Assembly: GCF_001426225.1 (NCBI RefSeq) | Contig: NZ_LMRT01000001.1 | Span: forward strand, 211,325 to 275,324 | DNA length: 64,000 nucleotides | Reading direction: 5' to 3' | From: Allobosea sp. Leaf344 | GTDB taxonomy: Bacteria > Pseudomonadota > Alphaproteobacteria > Rhizobiales > Beijerinckiaceae | Shown here: piece by piece, positions 44,444 to 53,173 of the stretch | How positions within the stretch are numbered: position 1 is the first letter of the stretch | Layout: each line of letters begins with the position of its first letter | Notes under the pieces: generated by a model | The model's input: only the letters and a program-made list of their open reading frames with translations | The model's database searches: none | What the model was told of the DNA's origin: nothing | Made by a program: the position numbers and the translations under genes

Positions 44444-46483
44444 ATGACCGAAACAGGCCACACGCTGATCGTCTGCTCCTGCGAGGACACGATGCCGCTC
44501 GACGGCGAGGCGATCGCGCGCGGCTGCCGGGACAGCGAGCTGCGCAGCGCGCGCCATCTCTGCCGGACGCAGACCGGGCTGTTCCAGGCGCTGCTGGGCG
44601 AGAGCCGCGCCATCACCGTCGGCTGCACCCAGGAGGCGCCGCTCTTCGAGGAGATCGCGGCCGATGCCGATTACGCCGGCCAGCTGATCTTCGCCAATAT
44701 CCGGGAGACGGCCGGCTGGTCGCGCGACGCCAGGGCCGCCGGCCCGAAAATGGCGGCGCTGCTGGCGGCCGCGGCCGAGCCGATGCCGCCGGCCGGCTTC
44801 ACCACGCTCGAAAGCAAGGGCGTGGCGCTGGTCTATGGCCGCGACGAGACGGCGATCGCCCTGGGGCAGCGCCTGGCCGAGCATCTCGACGTCACCATCC
44901 TGCTCAGCCGCCCGGGCGACGTCACCCCGCCGCGCGTGGTCGAGACGCCGGTGCTGAAAGGGACGATCGTCGGTGCCACCGGCTGGCTCGGGGCCTTCGA
45001 GCTGCGCGTCGACGATTACGCCGCGCCGGCGCCCTCCTCGCGCGGCAGGCTGGTCTTCGGCGAGGCGCGCCAGGGCGCGATTTCGCATTGCGACATCGTC
45101 ATCGATGTATCGGGAGGCGCGCCGCTGTTTCCGGCCGGCGATCTCCGCGCCGGCTATCTCCGCGCCGATCCGCGCGACCGGGCCGCGATCGAGAAGATTC
45201 TGGGCGAGGCGAGCCATCTCGTCGGGGAGTTCGACAAGCCGCGCTATGTCCGGCTGCAGGAGGAGCTCTGCGCCCATTCCCGCTCGAGGAAGACCGGCTG
45301 CACCCGCTGCCTCGAGCTCTGCCCGACCGGGGCGATCACTCCCGCCGGCGATCACGTCGCGATCTCGGCCGAGATCTGCGCCGGCTGCGGCGCCTGCGCG
45401 GCGGTCTGCCCGACCGGTGCGGTGACCTATTCGCTGCCGCCGACCGACGCGCTGCTGCGCCGCCTGCGCACTTTGCTGACGACCTATGCCGAGGCCGGCG
45501 GGCGGCAGGCCGTCGTGCTGCTGCATGATGGCGAGCATGGCGAAGCGCTGATCGACGCGCTCGCCCGGTTCGGCAACGGGCTGCCGGCCAATGTCCTGCC
45601 GCTGCGGGTCAACGAGATTACGCAGCTCGGCCTGGAAAGCTACGCCGCGGCGCTGGCGTTCGGCGCCTCGGCGATCCGGGTTCTGGGACCGGCGAGGCCG
45701 AAGCACGATCTCTCGGGGCTGCAGCGCAACCTCGCCTATGCCAATGCTCTGGCCGGGGCGCTGGGCTTCGGCACCGGCCGCGCCGGGGTCATCGAGACCG
45801 ACGATCCCGACCAGCTCGCCCAGGCGCTGGCGCTGATCGCGCCCGGCTCCGGCTCGCCGCAGCCGGCGCGGTTCCGGCCGATGGGCGACGGGCGGCCGCT
45901 GCTGCGCCAGACGATCGGCGAATTGCACGCCGCGGCGCCCGCTCCCGTCGCGGCTGTGCCGATGCCCGATCGCGCGCCGTTCGGGACGATCCATGTCGAC
46001 ACCGAGGGCTGCACGCTCTGCCTCGCCTGCGTCTCGGCCTGCCCGGTCCAGGCGCTGTCGGACAATCCGGAGCGGCCGACACTCGCCTTCCAGGAGGATC
46101 TCTGCGTGCAATGCGGGCTGTGCGCCGCGACCTGCCCGGAGAAGGTGATCACGCTGGAGCCGCGCATCGATTTCGAGGCGTGGAAGGGCGGGCGGCGGGT
46201 GCTGAAGGAGGAAGAGCCCTTCCACTGCATCAACTGCGCCAAGCCCTTCGGCGTGAAGAGCACGATCGAGAAGATCGCGGCCAAGCTCGAGAACAAGCAC
46301 TGGATGTTCTCCGGCGCCACGGCGCCGCGGATTTCGGTGATCCGGATGTGCGAGGATTGCCGGGTCGAGGTGGTGGTCAATGAGAGCTTCGATCCGCATC
46401 TCTCGCCGCAGCGCCCGCCGGTGCGCACCACCGAGGATTATCTGCGCGAACGCGCCGAGCGCGGCGAGGACCCGCTGCAATAG
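44444..46483 (+). CDS. Multi-cluster 4Fe-4S ferredoxin-like protein of the FDH island
   Basis: A 679-residue cytoplasmic protein. A large N-terminal part (about 1-270) is without obvious clusters but has isolated cysteines. It then carries ferredoxin motifs at C286-289-293, C312-315-318-322, C523-526-529-533 and C554-557-560-564. The C-terminus has two further pairs, C595-x2-C598 and C636-x2-C639, possibly a zinc or Fe-S site. It may carry electrons or clusters for formate dehydrogenase or its assembly. It is divergent from the ligase-like gene across 131 bases. The ATG at 44444 begins the conserved part; the upstream frame is not. Confidence 0.78.
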   Translation: MTETGHTLIVCSCEDTMPLDGEAIARGCRDSELRSARHLCRTQTGLFQALLGESRAITVGCTQEAPLFEEIAADADYAGQLIFANIRETAGWSRDARAAGPKMAALLAAAAEPMPPAGFTTLESKGVALVYGRDETAIALGQRLAEHLDVTILLSRPGDVTPPRVVETPVLKGTIVGATGWLGAFELRVDDYAAPAPSSRGRLVFGEARQGAISHCDIVIDVSGGAPLFPAGDLRAGYLRADPRDRAAIEKILGEASHLVGEFDKPRYVRLQEELCAHSRSRKTGCTRCLELCPTGAITPAGDHVAISAEICAGCGACAAVCPTGAVTYSLPPTDALLRRLRTLLTTYAEAGGRQAVVLLHDGEHGEALIDALARFGNGLPANVLPLRVNEITQLGLESYAAALAFGASAIRVLGPARPKHDLSGLQRNLAYANALAGALGFGTGRAGVIETDDPDQLAQALALIAPGSGSPQPARFRPMGDGRPLLRQTIGELHAAAPAPVAAVPMPDRAPFGTIHVDTEGCTLCLACVSACPVQALSDNPERPTLAFQEDLCVQCGLCAATCPEKVITLEPRIDFEAWKGGRRVLKEEEPFHCINCAKPFGVKSTIEKIAAKLENKHWMFSGATAPRISVIRMCEDCRVEVVVNESFDPHLSPQRPPVRTTEDYLRERAERGEDPLQ

Positions 46484-46523
46484 GCGCCGGAGCGCCGCGC
46501 CCGGCGGGCGATGAAGGGCGGCG

Positions 46524-47798
46524 CTAGCGCGTCGCCTTCTCCAGCCAGTCGACCAGCGCCTGGCGATCCTCCTGCGTCCCGATCGTCTGCTCCGGCATCT
46601 TGGTGCCGGGGGTATAGGCGTTGGGGCCGATTTCGAAGAGCTTCGCCACCGTTTCCTTGCTCCAGACGATGTCCATCCGCTTCAGCGCTTCGGAATAGGC
46701 ATAGCCCGGCGCGGTCGCGATCCTGCGGCCGAAGATGCCGTGCAGCGTCGGACCGGCGCGATTGCCGTCCGCCGGGGTCAGCGTGTGGCAGGCGGCACAG
46801 GCCCTAAACACCTGCGCGCCGCGCTCGCCCTGCAGGCCGGCCAACACATCCTGGCCGGCGCGGGGCACGACAGGTCCGAGATGCTCGCCGGTCACCGCAT
46901 TCCAGCGCCGGACCAGCCGGTCCGCGCCTCCTGAGAGCAATTGCCGGCCATCCGGCATGAAGGCCAGCGACCAGACCGGCAGGCCGGGGCCGAGCAGCGT
47001 CGCACGGATGCGGCGCTCGCGCCTGTCGATCACCGCCACCTGCCCGCGCAGCCCTCCGGCGGCGATGCTGGCGCCGTCGGGCGAGAGGGCCAGCGCGATC
47101 AGCGGCGTGTCGCCGATCGCGAGCTCGCCGCGCATCTCGCCATCCGGGCCGAAGAAGCGCAGGCGGCCATCGGCGGCCGCGACGGCGATCTCGCCATCGG
47201 CCGCGACCACGAGCCCGTTCAGCGGCGCGGGCAGCGTCATCACCTTGGCCGCCCCGCCATCGGCGGGCCAGATCCGCAGCGTCGCGTCATAGCCGGAGCT
47301 GACGATGGCGCCGCCGGGCGCAAAGGCGACGCCGTTGACCGGGCCCTTGTGCCCGGCGAGCACGCGCGCCTCCCCGCCCGCCAGCGGCGTCACCCTGATC
47401 GTCTCGTCCCAGGAGGCCGAGGCGATATGGCCGCTATCGGGAGAGACGGCGAGCGCCGCCACCGGCCCGCCATGCCCCTGCAGGACCTGCGCCGGCGCCG
47501 GGCCGGCGCCCCGCCACAAGGCGATGCGCCCATCCTCCGCCCCGGTGGCGAAGCCGCCGCCATGCAGCGCCGCGACGGCGTTGATCGCCCCCTCATGGAA
47601 ACGCAGCACCGCCTCGGCGGAGCCGGAGGGCAGGCGCCAGAGAATGGCCGACTGGTCGAAGGAGCCGGTCAGTGCCGTCTCGCCATCGGCCGCGACGGCG
47701 ATGGCGCGGACCGGGCCGCCATGGCCGCGCAGCTCCTGCGCCGGGGCGGGTGCGGCGATCAGCCCCGCCAGCAGCAGGCCGAAAATCGAATGTCTCAT
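46524..47798 (-). CDS. WD40 beta-propeller fused to class I cytochrome c
   Basis: A 424-residue exported protein with a signal peptide (about 1-21). Residues of about 25-310 are WD40-type repeats, e.g. HGGPVRAIAVAADG, HEGAINAVAALHGG, HKGPVNGVAFAPGG, each ending with a short ILWRL-like strand. The C-terminal 110 residues are a cytochrome c: C334-A-A-C337-H338 binds heme and KMPEQ supplies the methionine ligand. It is therefore a periplasmic redox protein with a scaffold; it might serve formate or nitrogen metabolism, but the partner is unknown. The ATG at 47798 begins the signal peptide. Confidence 0.88.
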   Translation of the reverse strand: MRHSIFGLLLAGLIAAPAPAQELRGHGGPVRAIAVAADGETALTGSFDQSAILWRLPSGSAEAVLRFHEGAINAVAALHGGGFATGAEDGRIALWRGAGPAPAQVLQGHGGPVAALAVSPDSGHIASASWDETIRVTPLAGGEARVLAGHKGPVNGVAFAPGGAIVSSGYDATLRIWPADGGAAKVMTLPAPLNGLVVAADGEIAVAAADGRLRFFGPDGEMRGELAIGDTPLIALALSPDGASIAAGGLRGQVAVIDRRERRIRATLLGPGLPVWSLAFMPDGRQLLSGGADRLVRRWNAVTGEHLGPVVPRAGQDVLAGLQGERGAQVFRACAACHTLTPADGNRAGPTLHGIFGRRIATAPGYAYSEALKRMDIVWSKETVAKLFEIGPNAYTPGTKMPEQTIGTQEDRQALVDWLEKATR

Positions 47799-47928
47799 GC
47801 CACCATCATGGAGCGCGCTGCGGCGAAGACAAGGCGACCGGTTGCCCCTGCGCGCCAAGCCGTCCTATGAAGCGCCTGACCCGCGCGGGGTTCCGTCAGC
47901 GACCGCCATCTCGCCAGATTGTTTTGCC

Positions 47929-48153
47929 ATGACCGATGTTCCGCTGAATCTGCGTGGCCTGAAATGCCCGCTGCCGGCCCTGCGGGTGCGCAAAGCGCTC
48001 AAGGCGGCCGCGTCCGGGACGCTGTTCATCGTCGAATGCAACGATCCGATGGCCGCCATCGACATTCCCAACCTGATGCGGGAAACCGGTGACAGCATCG
48101 AGCACAGCGCCAGCGAGGACGCTCTGCTGATCTTCCATATCCGCAAGGCCTGA
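47929..48153 (+). CDS. TusA-family sulfurtransferase
   Basis: A 74-residue protein with the TusA/SirA fold. The catalytic Cys13 lies in LKCPLPALRVRKAL, the CPxP motif. TusA-like proteins carry sulfur for tRNA thiolation and molybdenum cofactor synthesis, and in E. coli TusA affects FdhD-dependent activity. The ATG at 47929 is read from the conserved N-terminus; the much longer open frame upstream is a shadow of the cytochrome gene. It is followed 21 bases later by the Mrp gene. Family is confident; partner is inference. Confidence 0.9.
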   Translation: MTDVPLNLRGLKCPLPALRVRKALKAAASGTLFIVECNDPMAAIDIPNLMRETGDSIEHSASEDALLIFHIRKA

Positions 48154-48174
48154 GAGCCGACTGGAGATTTCGCC

Positions 48175-49293
48175 GTGGCCGTGACCCAAGCCGATATTCT
48201 GCGCGCGCTCGAGCTGGTGAAGCTGCCGGCGAGCGGGCAGTCGCTCTCCGCCTCGGGCCGGGTCGGCCAGGTGCTGATCGACGGCGGCAAGGTGATCTTC
48301 TCCATCGGCATCGACGCGACGGAGGCGCAGGCGATGGAGCCGGTGCGCCGGGCGGCCGAAAGCGCGGTGTCGGGGCTGCCGGGGGTGAGCCAGGTGCTGG
48401 TCGGCCTCACCGCCGACAGGGCGCCGGCCAGCGCCGCGACGCAGGCGCGCCAGCAGGCGCATGGGCAGGCGCCGGGCCAGCCCACGCCGAAGGCCGCCGG
48501 CGTCCCCGGCGTCAAGCAGATCATCGCCGTGGCCAGCGGCAAGGGCGGGGTCGGCAAATCGACGACCACCGCCAATCTGGCGGTGGCGCTGGCGACACTC
48601 GGCCTGCGCGTCGGCGTGCTCGACGCCGATATCTACGGGCCCTCCGTGCCAAAAATCTTCGGGATCACCGGCAAGCCGCGGCTGGTCTCGGGCCGGACCC
48701 TGGCGCCGATGGAGGCCTATGGGCTGAAGATCATGTCGATCGGCTTCCTGATCGACGAGGAGACGCCGATGATCTGGCGGGGGCCGATGGTGATCTCGGC
48801 CATCACCCAGATGCTGCGCGAGGTCGCCTGGGGCGAGCTCGACGTGCTGGTGGTCGACATGCCGCCGGGCACGGGCGATGCGCAGCTGACCATGGCGCAG
48901 CAGACGCCGCTCGCCGGGGCGGTGATCGTCTCCACGCCGCAGGATCTGGCGCTGCTCGATGCACGGCGCGGCGTCGCGATGTTCAAGAAGGTCGAGGTGC
49001 CGATCCTCGGCGTGGTCGAGAATATGAGCTATTTCATCTGCCCGGCCTGCGGCACGCGCTCGGATATTTTTGCCCATGGCGGGGCGCGGCACGAGGCGGA
49101 GCGGCTGGGCGTGCCGTTCCTGGGCGAGGTGCCGCTGGCCATGGCGATCCGTGAGACCTCCGATGGCGGCCGGCCGATCGTGGCGAGCGATCCCGACAGC
49201 CCGCATGCCAAGGCCTATCTCGCCATCGCCCGGCAGGTCCAGGCCGGGCTCGGCGGCGCCACCCGCGCCGCGCCGCGCATCGTGATCGAATAG
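48175..49293 (+). CDS. Mrp/ApbC-family Fe-S cluster carrier ATPase
   Basis: A 372-residue P-loop protein that assembles or carries [4Fe-4S] clusters. An N-terminal MIP18-like domain (about 1-90) precedes the Walker A motif SGKGGVGKSTTTANL near residues 121-135, and CPAC (C289, C292) provides the cluster-binding pair. It starts at GTG with GGAG nine bases before it. It follows tusA on the same strand, a pairing that supplies sulfur and clusters near the FDH genes. Family is confident; its target here is inference. Confidence 0.93.
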   Translation: MAVTQADILRALELVKLPASGQSLSASGRVGQVLIDGGKVIFSIGIDATEAQAMEPVRRAAESAVSGLPGVSQVLVGLTADRAPASAATQARQQAHGQAPGQPTPKAAGVPGVKQIIAVASGKGGVGKSTTTANLAVALATLGLRVGVLDADIYGPSVPKIFGITGKPRLVSGRTLAPMEAYGLKIMSIGFLIDEETPMIWRGPMVISAITQMLREVAWGELDVLVVDMPPGTGDAQLTMAQQTPLAGAVIVSTPQDLALLDARRGVAMFKKVEVPILGVVENMSYFICPACGTRSDIFAHGGARHEAERLGVPFLGEVPLAMAIRETSDGGRPIVASDPDSPHAKAYLAIARQVQAGLGGATRAAPRIVIE

Positions 49294-49337
49294 GCGAGGC
49301 GCCCGAGCTGCGGCAGCCGGCGGGCGCCGCCGGACTT

Positions 49338-49367
49338 GGGCAGGGCCGGGCCGGCCCTAACCTGCCC
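49338..49367. terminator. GC hairpin after the Mrp gene
   Basis: GGGCCGG and CCGGCCC pair around a single base (49343-49357), extended by flanking GGGCAGG/CCTGCCC with a small bulge. It lies about 45 bases after the Mrp stop and before the convergent small gene, so it could serve both. No T-tract is present. Confidence 0.4.
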
Positions 49368-49415
49368 GGCGGTTTCACCAAACCTATGACGCTGTCGGCA
49401 GCGCCGCGGCGCGGC

Positions 49416-49541
49416 TCAGAGGCGGACGCCGCCGGTCGAGAAGGCGCTTTCGACGGGCTTCTGGAAGACGTCGTTGAGCAGGAGGCTCGCGCCGAAGGCG
49501 GAGATAATGGCGATGGCGACGGCGACGACGAAGGCCTTCAT
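49416..49541 (-). CDS. Small single-span membrane protein, 41 residues
   Basis: A short ORF: KAFVVAVAIAIISAFGASLL forms one membrane helix, then a short tail ending in FSTGGVRL. GGGGGAA stands about twelve bases before the ATG. Tiny proteins with this plan recur in Hyphomicrobiales genomes but have no known function. It lies downstream of mobA on the same strand, behind a hairpin. Coding potential rests on the ribosome-binding site and on the recognisable family; expression is unproven. Confidence 0.65.
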   Translation of the reverse strand: MKAFVVAVAIAIISAFGASLLLNDVFQKPVESAFSTGGVRL

Positions 49542-49604
49542 GAATGCATTCCCCCAAGCGATGGCAGTTCTGGTCTGGCGACTTCTTGTTTGGACGAGTT
49601 CTCG

Positions 49605-49639
49605 TCTGCGCTGAGAGATAGCGGGGGCGTCAGCGCAGA
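49605..49639 (-). terminator. 10-base perfect inverted repeat directly after mobA
   Basis: TCTGCGCTGA (49605-49614) and TCAGCGCAGA (49630-49639) are perfectly complementary with a 15-base loop, starting right after the mobA stop. It should terminate or stabilise the mobA transcript. Next to it a GACGAG-N2-CTCGTC repeat (49593-49606) may be an operator or promoter element of the small gene. Confidence 0.5.
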
Positions 49640-50272
49640 TCAAGCGGCGCGGAAGGCGGCGTAAAGCCGCTCGGCCTCGGCCAGATCCTCGGGTTTGTTG
49701 GCGTTGAAGAAGGGGTCGACCGGCGCCACCGGCCACTCCACCGCCGCGACGCCATGGCGCGCGGTCCAGCGGTCGATCTTGCGCTCCTGCTCCTGCGTCA
49801 GCGCGCGGCGCAGATCCTCGCGCAGGGCGACCGGCCAGAGCCCGATGACGGGGTGGGTCCAGCCGCCCGAGGCGGCGCAGGCCAGCGGGACGGCGGCGCG
49901 CAGCCGCGCCTCCTGCAGCCGCGCGACGAGGTCGGCCGGGATGAAGGGCGTATCGGCCGCGACGCTGGCCATCCAGCCGAGGTCGGGCCGGTTGTCGGCC
50001 ATCCAGTCCAGCCCGGCGAGCACGCCCGCCAGCGGGCCGGCGAAATCGGGAACGCTGTCGGCGACCACCGGCAGGCCATAGGCGGCGAAACGGGCGGGAT
50101 CGCCATTGGCGTTGATCAGCAGCCCATCGCATTGCGGCGCCAGGCGCTCGACGACATGGGCGAGGATGCTGCGGCCGGCGATCATCCGCAGCGGCTTGTC
50201 GCCGCCGCCCATGCGGCGGGCGAGACCGCCCGCGAGCAGCAGGCCGAGCGCCGGCGGCACCGGTTCAGTCAT
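49640..50272 (-). CDS. mobA: Molybdenum cofactor guanylyltransferase MobA
   Basis: Attaches GMP to molybdopterin to form the bis-MGD cofactor of formate dehydrogenase. The 210-residue protein has the nucleotide-binding [17 protein letters not shown] near residue 12 and an Asp-containing VAADTPFIP segment near 95. Its ATG lies inside the end of fdhD (8-base overlap), so the two are translated together. Identity is confident. Confidence 0.95.
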   Translation of the reverse strand: MTEPVPPALGLLLAGGLARRMGGGDKPLRMIAGRSILAHVVERLAPQCDGLLINANGDPARFAAYGLPVVADSVPDFAGPLAGVLAGLDWMADNRPDLGWMASVAADTPFIPADLVARLQEARLRAAVPLACAASGGWTHPVIGLWPVALREDLRRALTQEQERKIDRWTARHGVAAVEWPVAPVDPFFNANKPEDLAEAERLYAAFRAA

Positions 50273-51158
50273 CGCGATCGGCCCCCTTGCGCCGGCTCCG
50301 GCCGGCCTCGTCCTCGACCGTGTCGGGATCCTGGTCGAAGACGATGTTGTGCTCGCCGGCGAGCGCCACGAAGCGCTTGCCGCGGGCCCGGCCGATCAGC
50401 GTCAGCCCGGCCTTGCGGGCGAGTTCGACGCCCCATTCGGTGAAGCCGGAGCGCGAGACAAGCACCGGGATGCCCATGCGGACAGTCTTGATCACCATTT
50501 CCGAGGTCAGCCGGCCGGTGGTGTAGAAGATCATCCGGGCGGGATCGACGTCGTTGCGGAACATCCAGCCCGCGACCTTGTCGACGGCGTTGTGCCGGCC
50601 GACATCCTCCATATAGACCAGCGGCCTGTCGGCCTCGCAGAGCACGCAGCCATGTATGGCGCCGGCCTCCAGATAAAGCGAGGGCGTGGTGTTGATCTTC
50701 CTGGTCAAGGCGTAGAGCCAGCTGGTGCGCAGCTCCGCCTTGGGCAATTCGATCTCGTCGATCGCCTCCATCAGATCGCCGAAGGCGGTGCCCTGGGCGC
50801 AGCCCGAGGTCAGCGTCTTCTTCTTCAGCTTCTCCTCGAAATTGGTCCGCTCCGGCGTGCGGACGACCACGACATCGAGCTCCTCGTCATAATCGACGGC
50901 GTCGACGACGTCGCCGCGCTTCAGCATGTTCTGGTTGAGGAGATAGCCCAGCGCCAGCGCATCGGGATGGTCGCCGATCGTCATCATGGTGACGATCTCC
51001 TGCGCGTTGAGATAGAGGGTCAGCGCACGCTCGGTGACGACGCGGGTCTCGACCGTTGCGCCGGTCTGGTCGATGCCGGAGACCGTCGCGCCGAGCCGCG
51101 GCGCCGTCGGGTCGGGCCGGACCAGATATTCGTCGAGGAAGCTCATATCCTGCGCCAT
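50265..51158 (-). CDS. fdhD: Formate dehydrogenase accessory sulfurtransferase FdhD
   Basis: FdhD transfers sulfur from a cysteine desulfurase to the bis-MGD of formate dehydrogenase. The 297-residue protein has Cys120 in [11 protein letters not shown], the position of the essential CxxC of E. coli FdhD, but here only the first cysteine is present. The N-terminal [16 protein letters not shown] and C-terminal [10 protein letters not shown] segments fit the family. It stands between the DUF2478 gene (9 bases) and mobA (overlap). Family and start are confident. Confidence 0.95.
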   Translation of the reverse strand: MAQDMSFLDEYLVRPDPTAPRLGATVSGIDQTGATVETRVVTERALTLYLNAQEIVTMMTIGDHPDALALGYLLNQNMLKRGDVVDAVDYDEELDVVVVRTPERTNFEEKLKKKTLTSGCAQGTAFGDLMEAIDEIELPKAELRTSWLYALTRKINTTPSLYLEAGAIHGCVLCEADRPLVYMEDVGRHNAVDKVAGWMFRNDVDPARMIFYTTGRLTSEMVIKTVRMGIPVLVSRSGFTEWGVELARKAGLTLIGRARGKRFVALAGEHNIVFDQDPDTVEDEAGRSRRKGADRDD

Positions 51159-51167
51159 CTGCGTCGC

Positions 51168-51683
51168 TCAGGCCGGAAGCGCGGCCAGGGCCGCGGCCCA
51201 GCCTTCGACGGCGGCGGCGTCCGGCGGCAGCTCGACCCAATCCTCGCCGGCGAAGGCCCTCCAGGCGTCGAGAAAATCCGTCCTCACCGCCAGCAGCACC
51301 GGCACTCCGGCTGCGAGCGCCGTCGCGATCTCCTGGCGCAGCCCGCGCCCGAGCATCTCCTGACGGCCGAATTTGTTGACCAGCAGCAGCTCGACCCGGC
51401 CCTCCAGCGCCGCGAGCACCGCCCCGCCCGCCGCGGCGAGCCCGGAGGCATCCAGAATGCAGCCGCTCGCCTCGGCGCCGCGCGGCGCGCTGATCGGGAA
51501 GCGCGTACCGGTCGCCAGATCCTCCAGCACCATCGCCGCGCAGCCGGTCCCGCAGGCGCCCTGATTATGCTGGACCACGCCGCCGAGCCGCAGGCCGCGG
51601 CGCTTCAGGCCGCCGGCGAGCGAGGCCATGAAGGCGTCGATCGGGAAGCCACGGGGATAGGGAATGGCGGCGAGCGTCGTCAT
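51168..51683 (-). CDS. DUF2478-domain protein
   Basis: A 171-residue protein matching DUF2478. It starts TLAAIPYPRGFPIDAFMASLAGGLKRRG, and continues with GVVQHNQGACGTGCAAMVLEDL (three cysteines or more) and VELLLVNKFGRQE, resembling P-loop-like folds. DUF2478 genes occur near molybdenum uptake and formate dehydrogenase genes. It is the first gene of the fdhD-mobA group; GGAAGAAG precedes the ATG at 51683. A role in molybdenum handling is inference; no function is known. Confidence 0.78.
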   Translation of the reverse strand: MTTLAAIPYPRGFPIDAFMASLAGGLKRRGLRLGGVVQHNQGACGTGCAAMVLEDLATGTRFPISAPRGAEASGCILDASGLAAAGGAVLAALEGRVELLLVNKFGRQEMLGRGLRQEIATALAAGVPVLLAVRTDFLDAWRAFAGEDWVELPPDAAAVEGWAAALAALPA

Positions 51684-51892
51684 GGCTCTTCTTCCCATGA
51701 AAGGCGGGAGCCGGCCAGTCTCGCTTTCGTCGCACGGCCGGCCGCGCAGGGTGCCGGCGCGCTTGAATCGCGGCACTGAAATCCCGCGCGAGTGTTGCAG
51801 CGCACCTACAGCCGCCATTCGAGCCGCAGGCTAGGCTGAGGCTGGTCGATGTCCGTCGCCGCGCCGGGCGCGACCCTCTCTGGTTGCGCCCC

Positions 51893-53158
51893 ATGAATCG
51901 CCGTAACGCCCAAGGTCAGATCGATCCCGCCGCCGATGCCGCGCTGCTGCTGCGGCGCATCGGCTTCGCCACGCTGGCGGTGGCGCTGCCGCTGGCCTCG
52001 CTGGTGTCGCGCCGCGCCGCGGTGGTGCTGGCGCCGATCGGCGTGGTGCTGCTGGTCATCGCGGCGCTGATCGAGGCGCCCGGCTGGTTCACCCAGACCC
52101 TGAAGCGCGAGGTGTTGAGCAGGCCGGGCCTGATCCTGATGGGGCTCGTCGGCTGGGCGATGCTGTCGCTGGTCTGGAGCCCCTACACCTTCTCGGCGAC
52201 CGAAAAGGCCAGCCATCTGCTGTTCGCGGTGGCGCTCGGCTTCCTGGGATCGGCCGCGCTGCCGGAGCGGATGCGCGCCTCCAACCTCAATCTCGCGGCG
52301 CTGGGCACGGCGCTGGCCGCCGCCTTCGCGCTCGCCCTCGTCATCATCGCCGCCCTGCGCCAGGACGATACACTGGCCGGCAGCGTCGAGCGCGGCATCA
52401 GCGTCATCCTGATCATGGCCTGGCCGGCGCTGGCCTGGTTGCTCTCGCGCGAGCGCGGGCTGAGCGCGCTCGGCCTCGCGCTGATCGTCGGGCTGCTGGC
52501 GCTGACCCGCTTCGAGGAGGGCGAGGCGGTGGCGGTGATCTGCGGAGCCGTCGCCTTCGGCGCCGTCAGCGCCAATCGCCGCAAGGGCGCGCATATGATC
52601 GCGCTGGTGGTGGCGCTGCTGATGCTGCTCGCGCCGATCCTGCCCTTCCTGCTGATCCCGATCGTGTCGATGCTCCCCGACAGCGGCGGCGATGCCAGCC
52701 GCGTGCTCGGCGTCTGGGCCGATGTCGTCGGCCGCGACCCGGTCAAGCTGTTCACCGGCCATGGGCTCGATACCGTGCTGCGCAGCCGCGTCACCGGCAT
52801 GCTGCCCAACGCCACGCCCACCACCCTGCTCTTCGAGACCTGGTACGAGCTCGGCATCGTCGGCGCGGCCACCGCCTCGGCCTGCCTGTATTTCGCGATC
52901 CGCGCCGCGGGCCACATGCCGGGTGCGCTCGCAGCCGGCGGCGTCGCCGCCTATGTCACCGCCTTCGCGCTGACCGCGCTCGGCTTCGCGACGCTGCAGC
53001 CCTGGTGGCTGTTCACGCTGGTCGCGGTGGCGCTGATGTTCACCGCGATCGCGCGCGGGCAATACCGCACCGAGCGGCCGATCGCGCCGCTCACGACGGC
53101 CGAGAGCAAGCGGCCGCGCGCGCCGGTCGTCGTGAGCCCCCAGACGGCGCAGGATTGA
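51893..53158 (+). CDS. Polytopic membrane protein, O-antigen ligase (WaaL)-like
   Basis: A 421-residue protein with about ten hydrophobic helices. The segment KLFTGHGLDTVLRSRVTGMLPNATPTTLLFETWYELGIVG is the periplasmic loop plus helix seen in O-antigen ligase/polymerase-like proteins. Such proteins join glycan to lipid A core, or act as bactoprenol-linked ligases. No other LPS genes are near. I take ATG at 51893; the open frame begins three codons earlier at a TTG. The C-terminal tail is basic and cytoplasmic. Function is family-level only. Confidence 0.75.
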   Translation: MNRRNAQGQIDPAADAALLLRRIGFATLAVALPLASLVSRRAAVVLAPIGVVLLVIAALIEAPGWFTQTLKREVLSRPGLILMGLVGWAMLSLVWSPYTFSATEKASHLLFAVALGFLGSAALPERMRASNLNLAALGTALAAAFALALVIIAALRQDDTLAGSVERGISVILIMAWPALAWLLSRERGLSALGLALIVGLLALTRFEEGEAVAVICGAVAFGAVSANRRKGAHMIALVVALLMLLAPILPFLLIPIVSMLPDSGGDASRVLGVWADVVGRDPVKLFTGHGLDTVLRSRVTGMLPNATPTTLLFETWYELGIVGAATASACLYFAIRAAGHMPGALAAGGVAAYVTAFALTALGFATLQPWWLFTLVAVALMFTAIARGQYRTERPIAPLTTAESKRPRAPVVVSPQTAQD

Positions 53159-53173
53159 GCCGCCCCGGCCGGC

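Noticed and set aside
47305..47928. Long N-terminal extension of the TusA frame
   Set aside because: The region is the antisense of the WD40-cytochrome gene; the conserved TusA start is at 47929.
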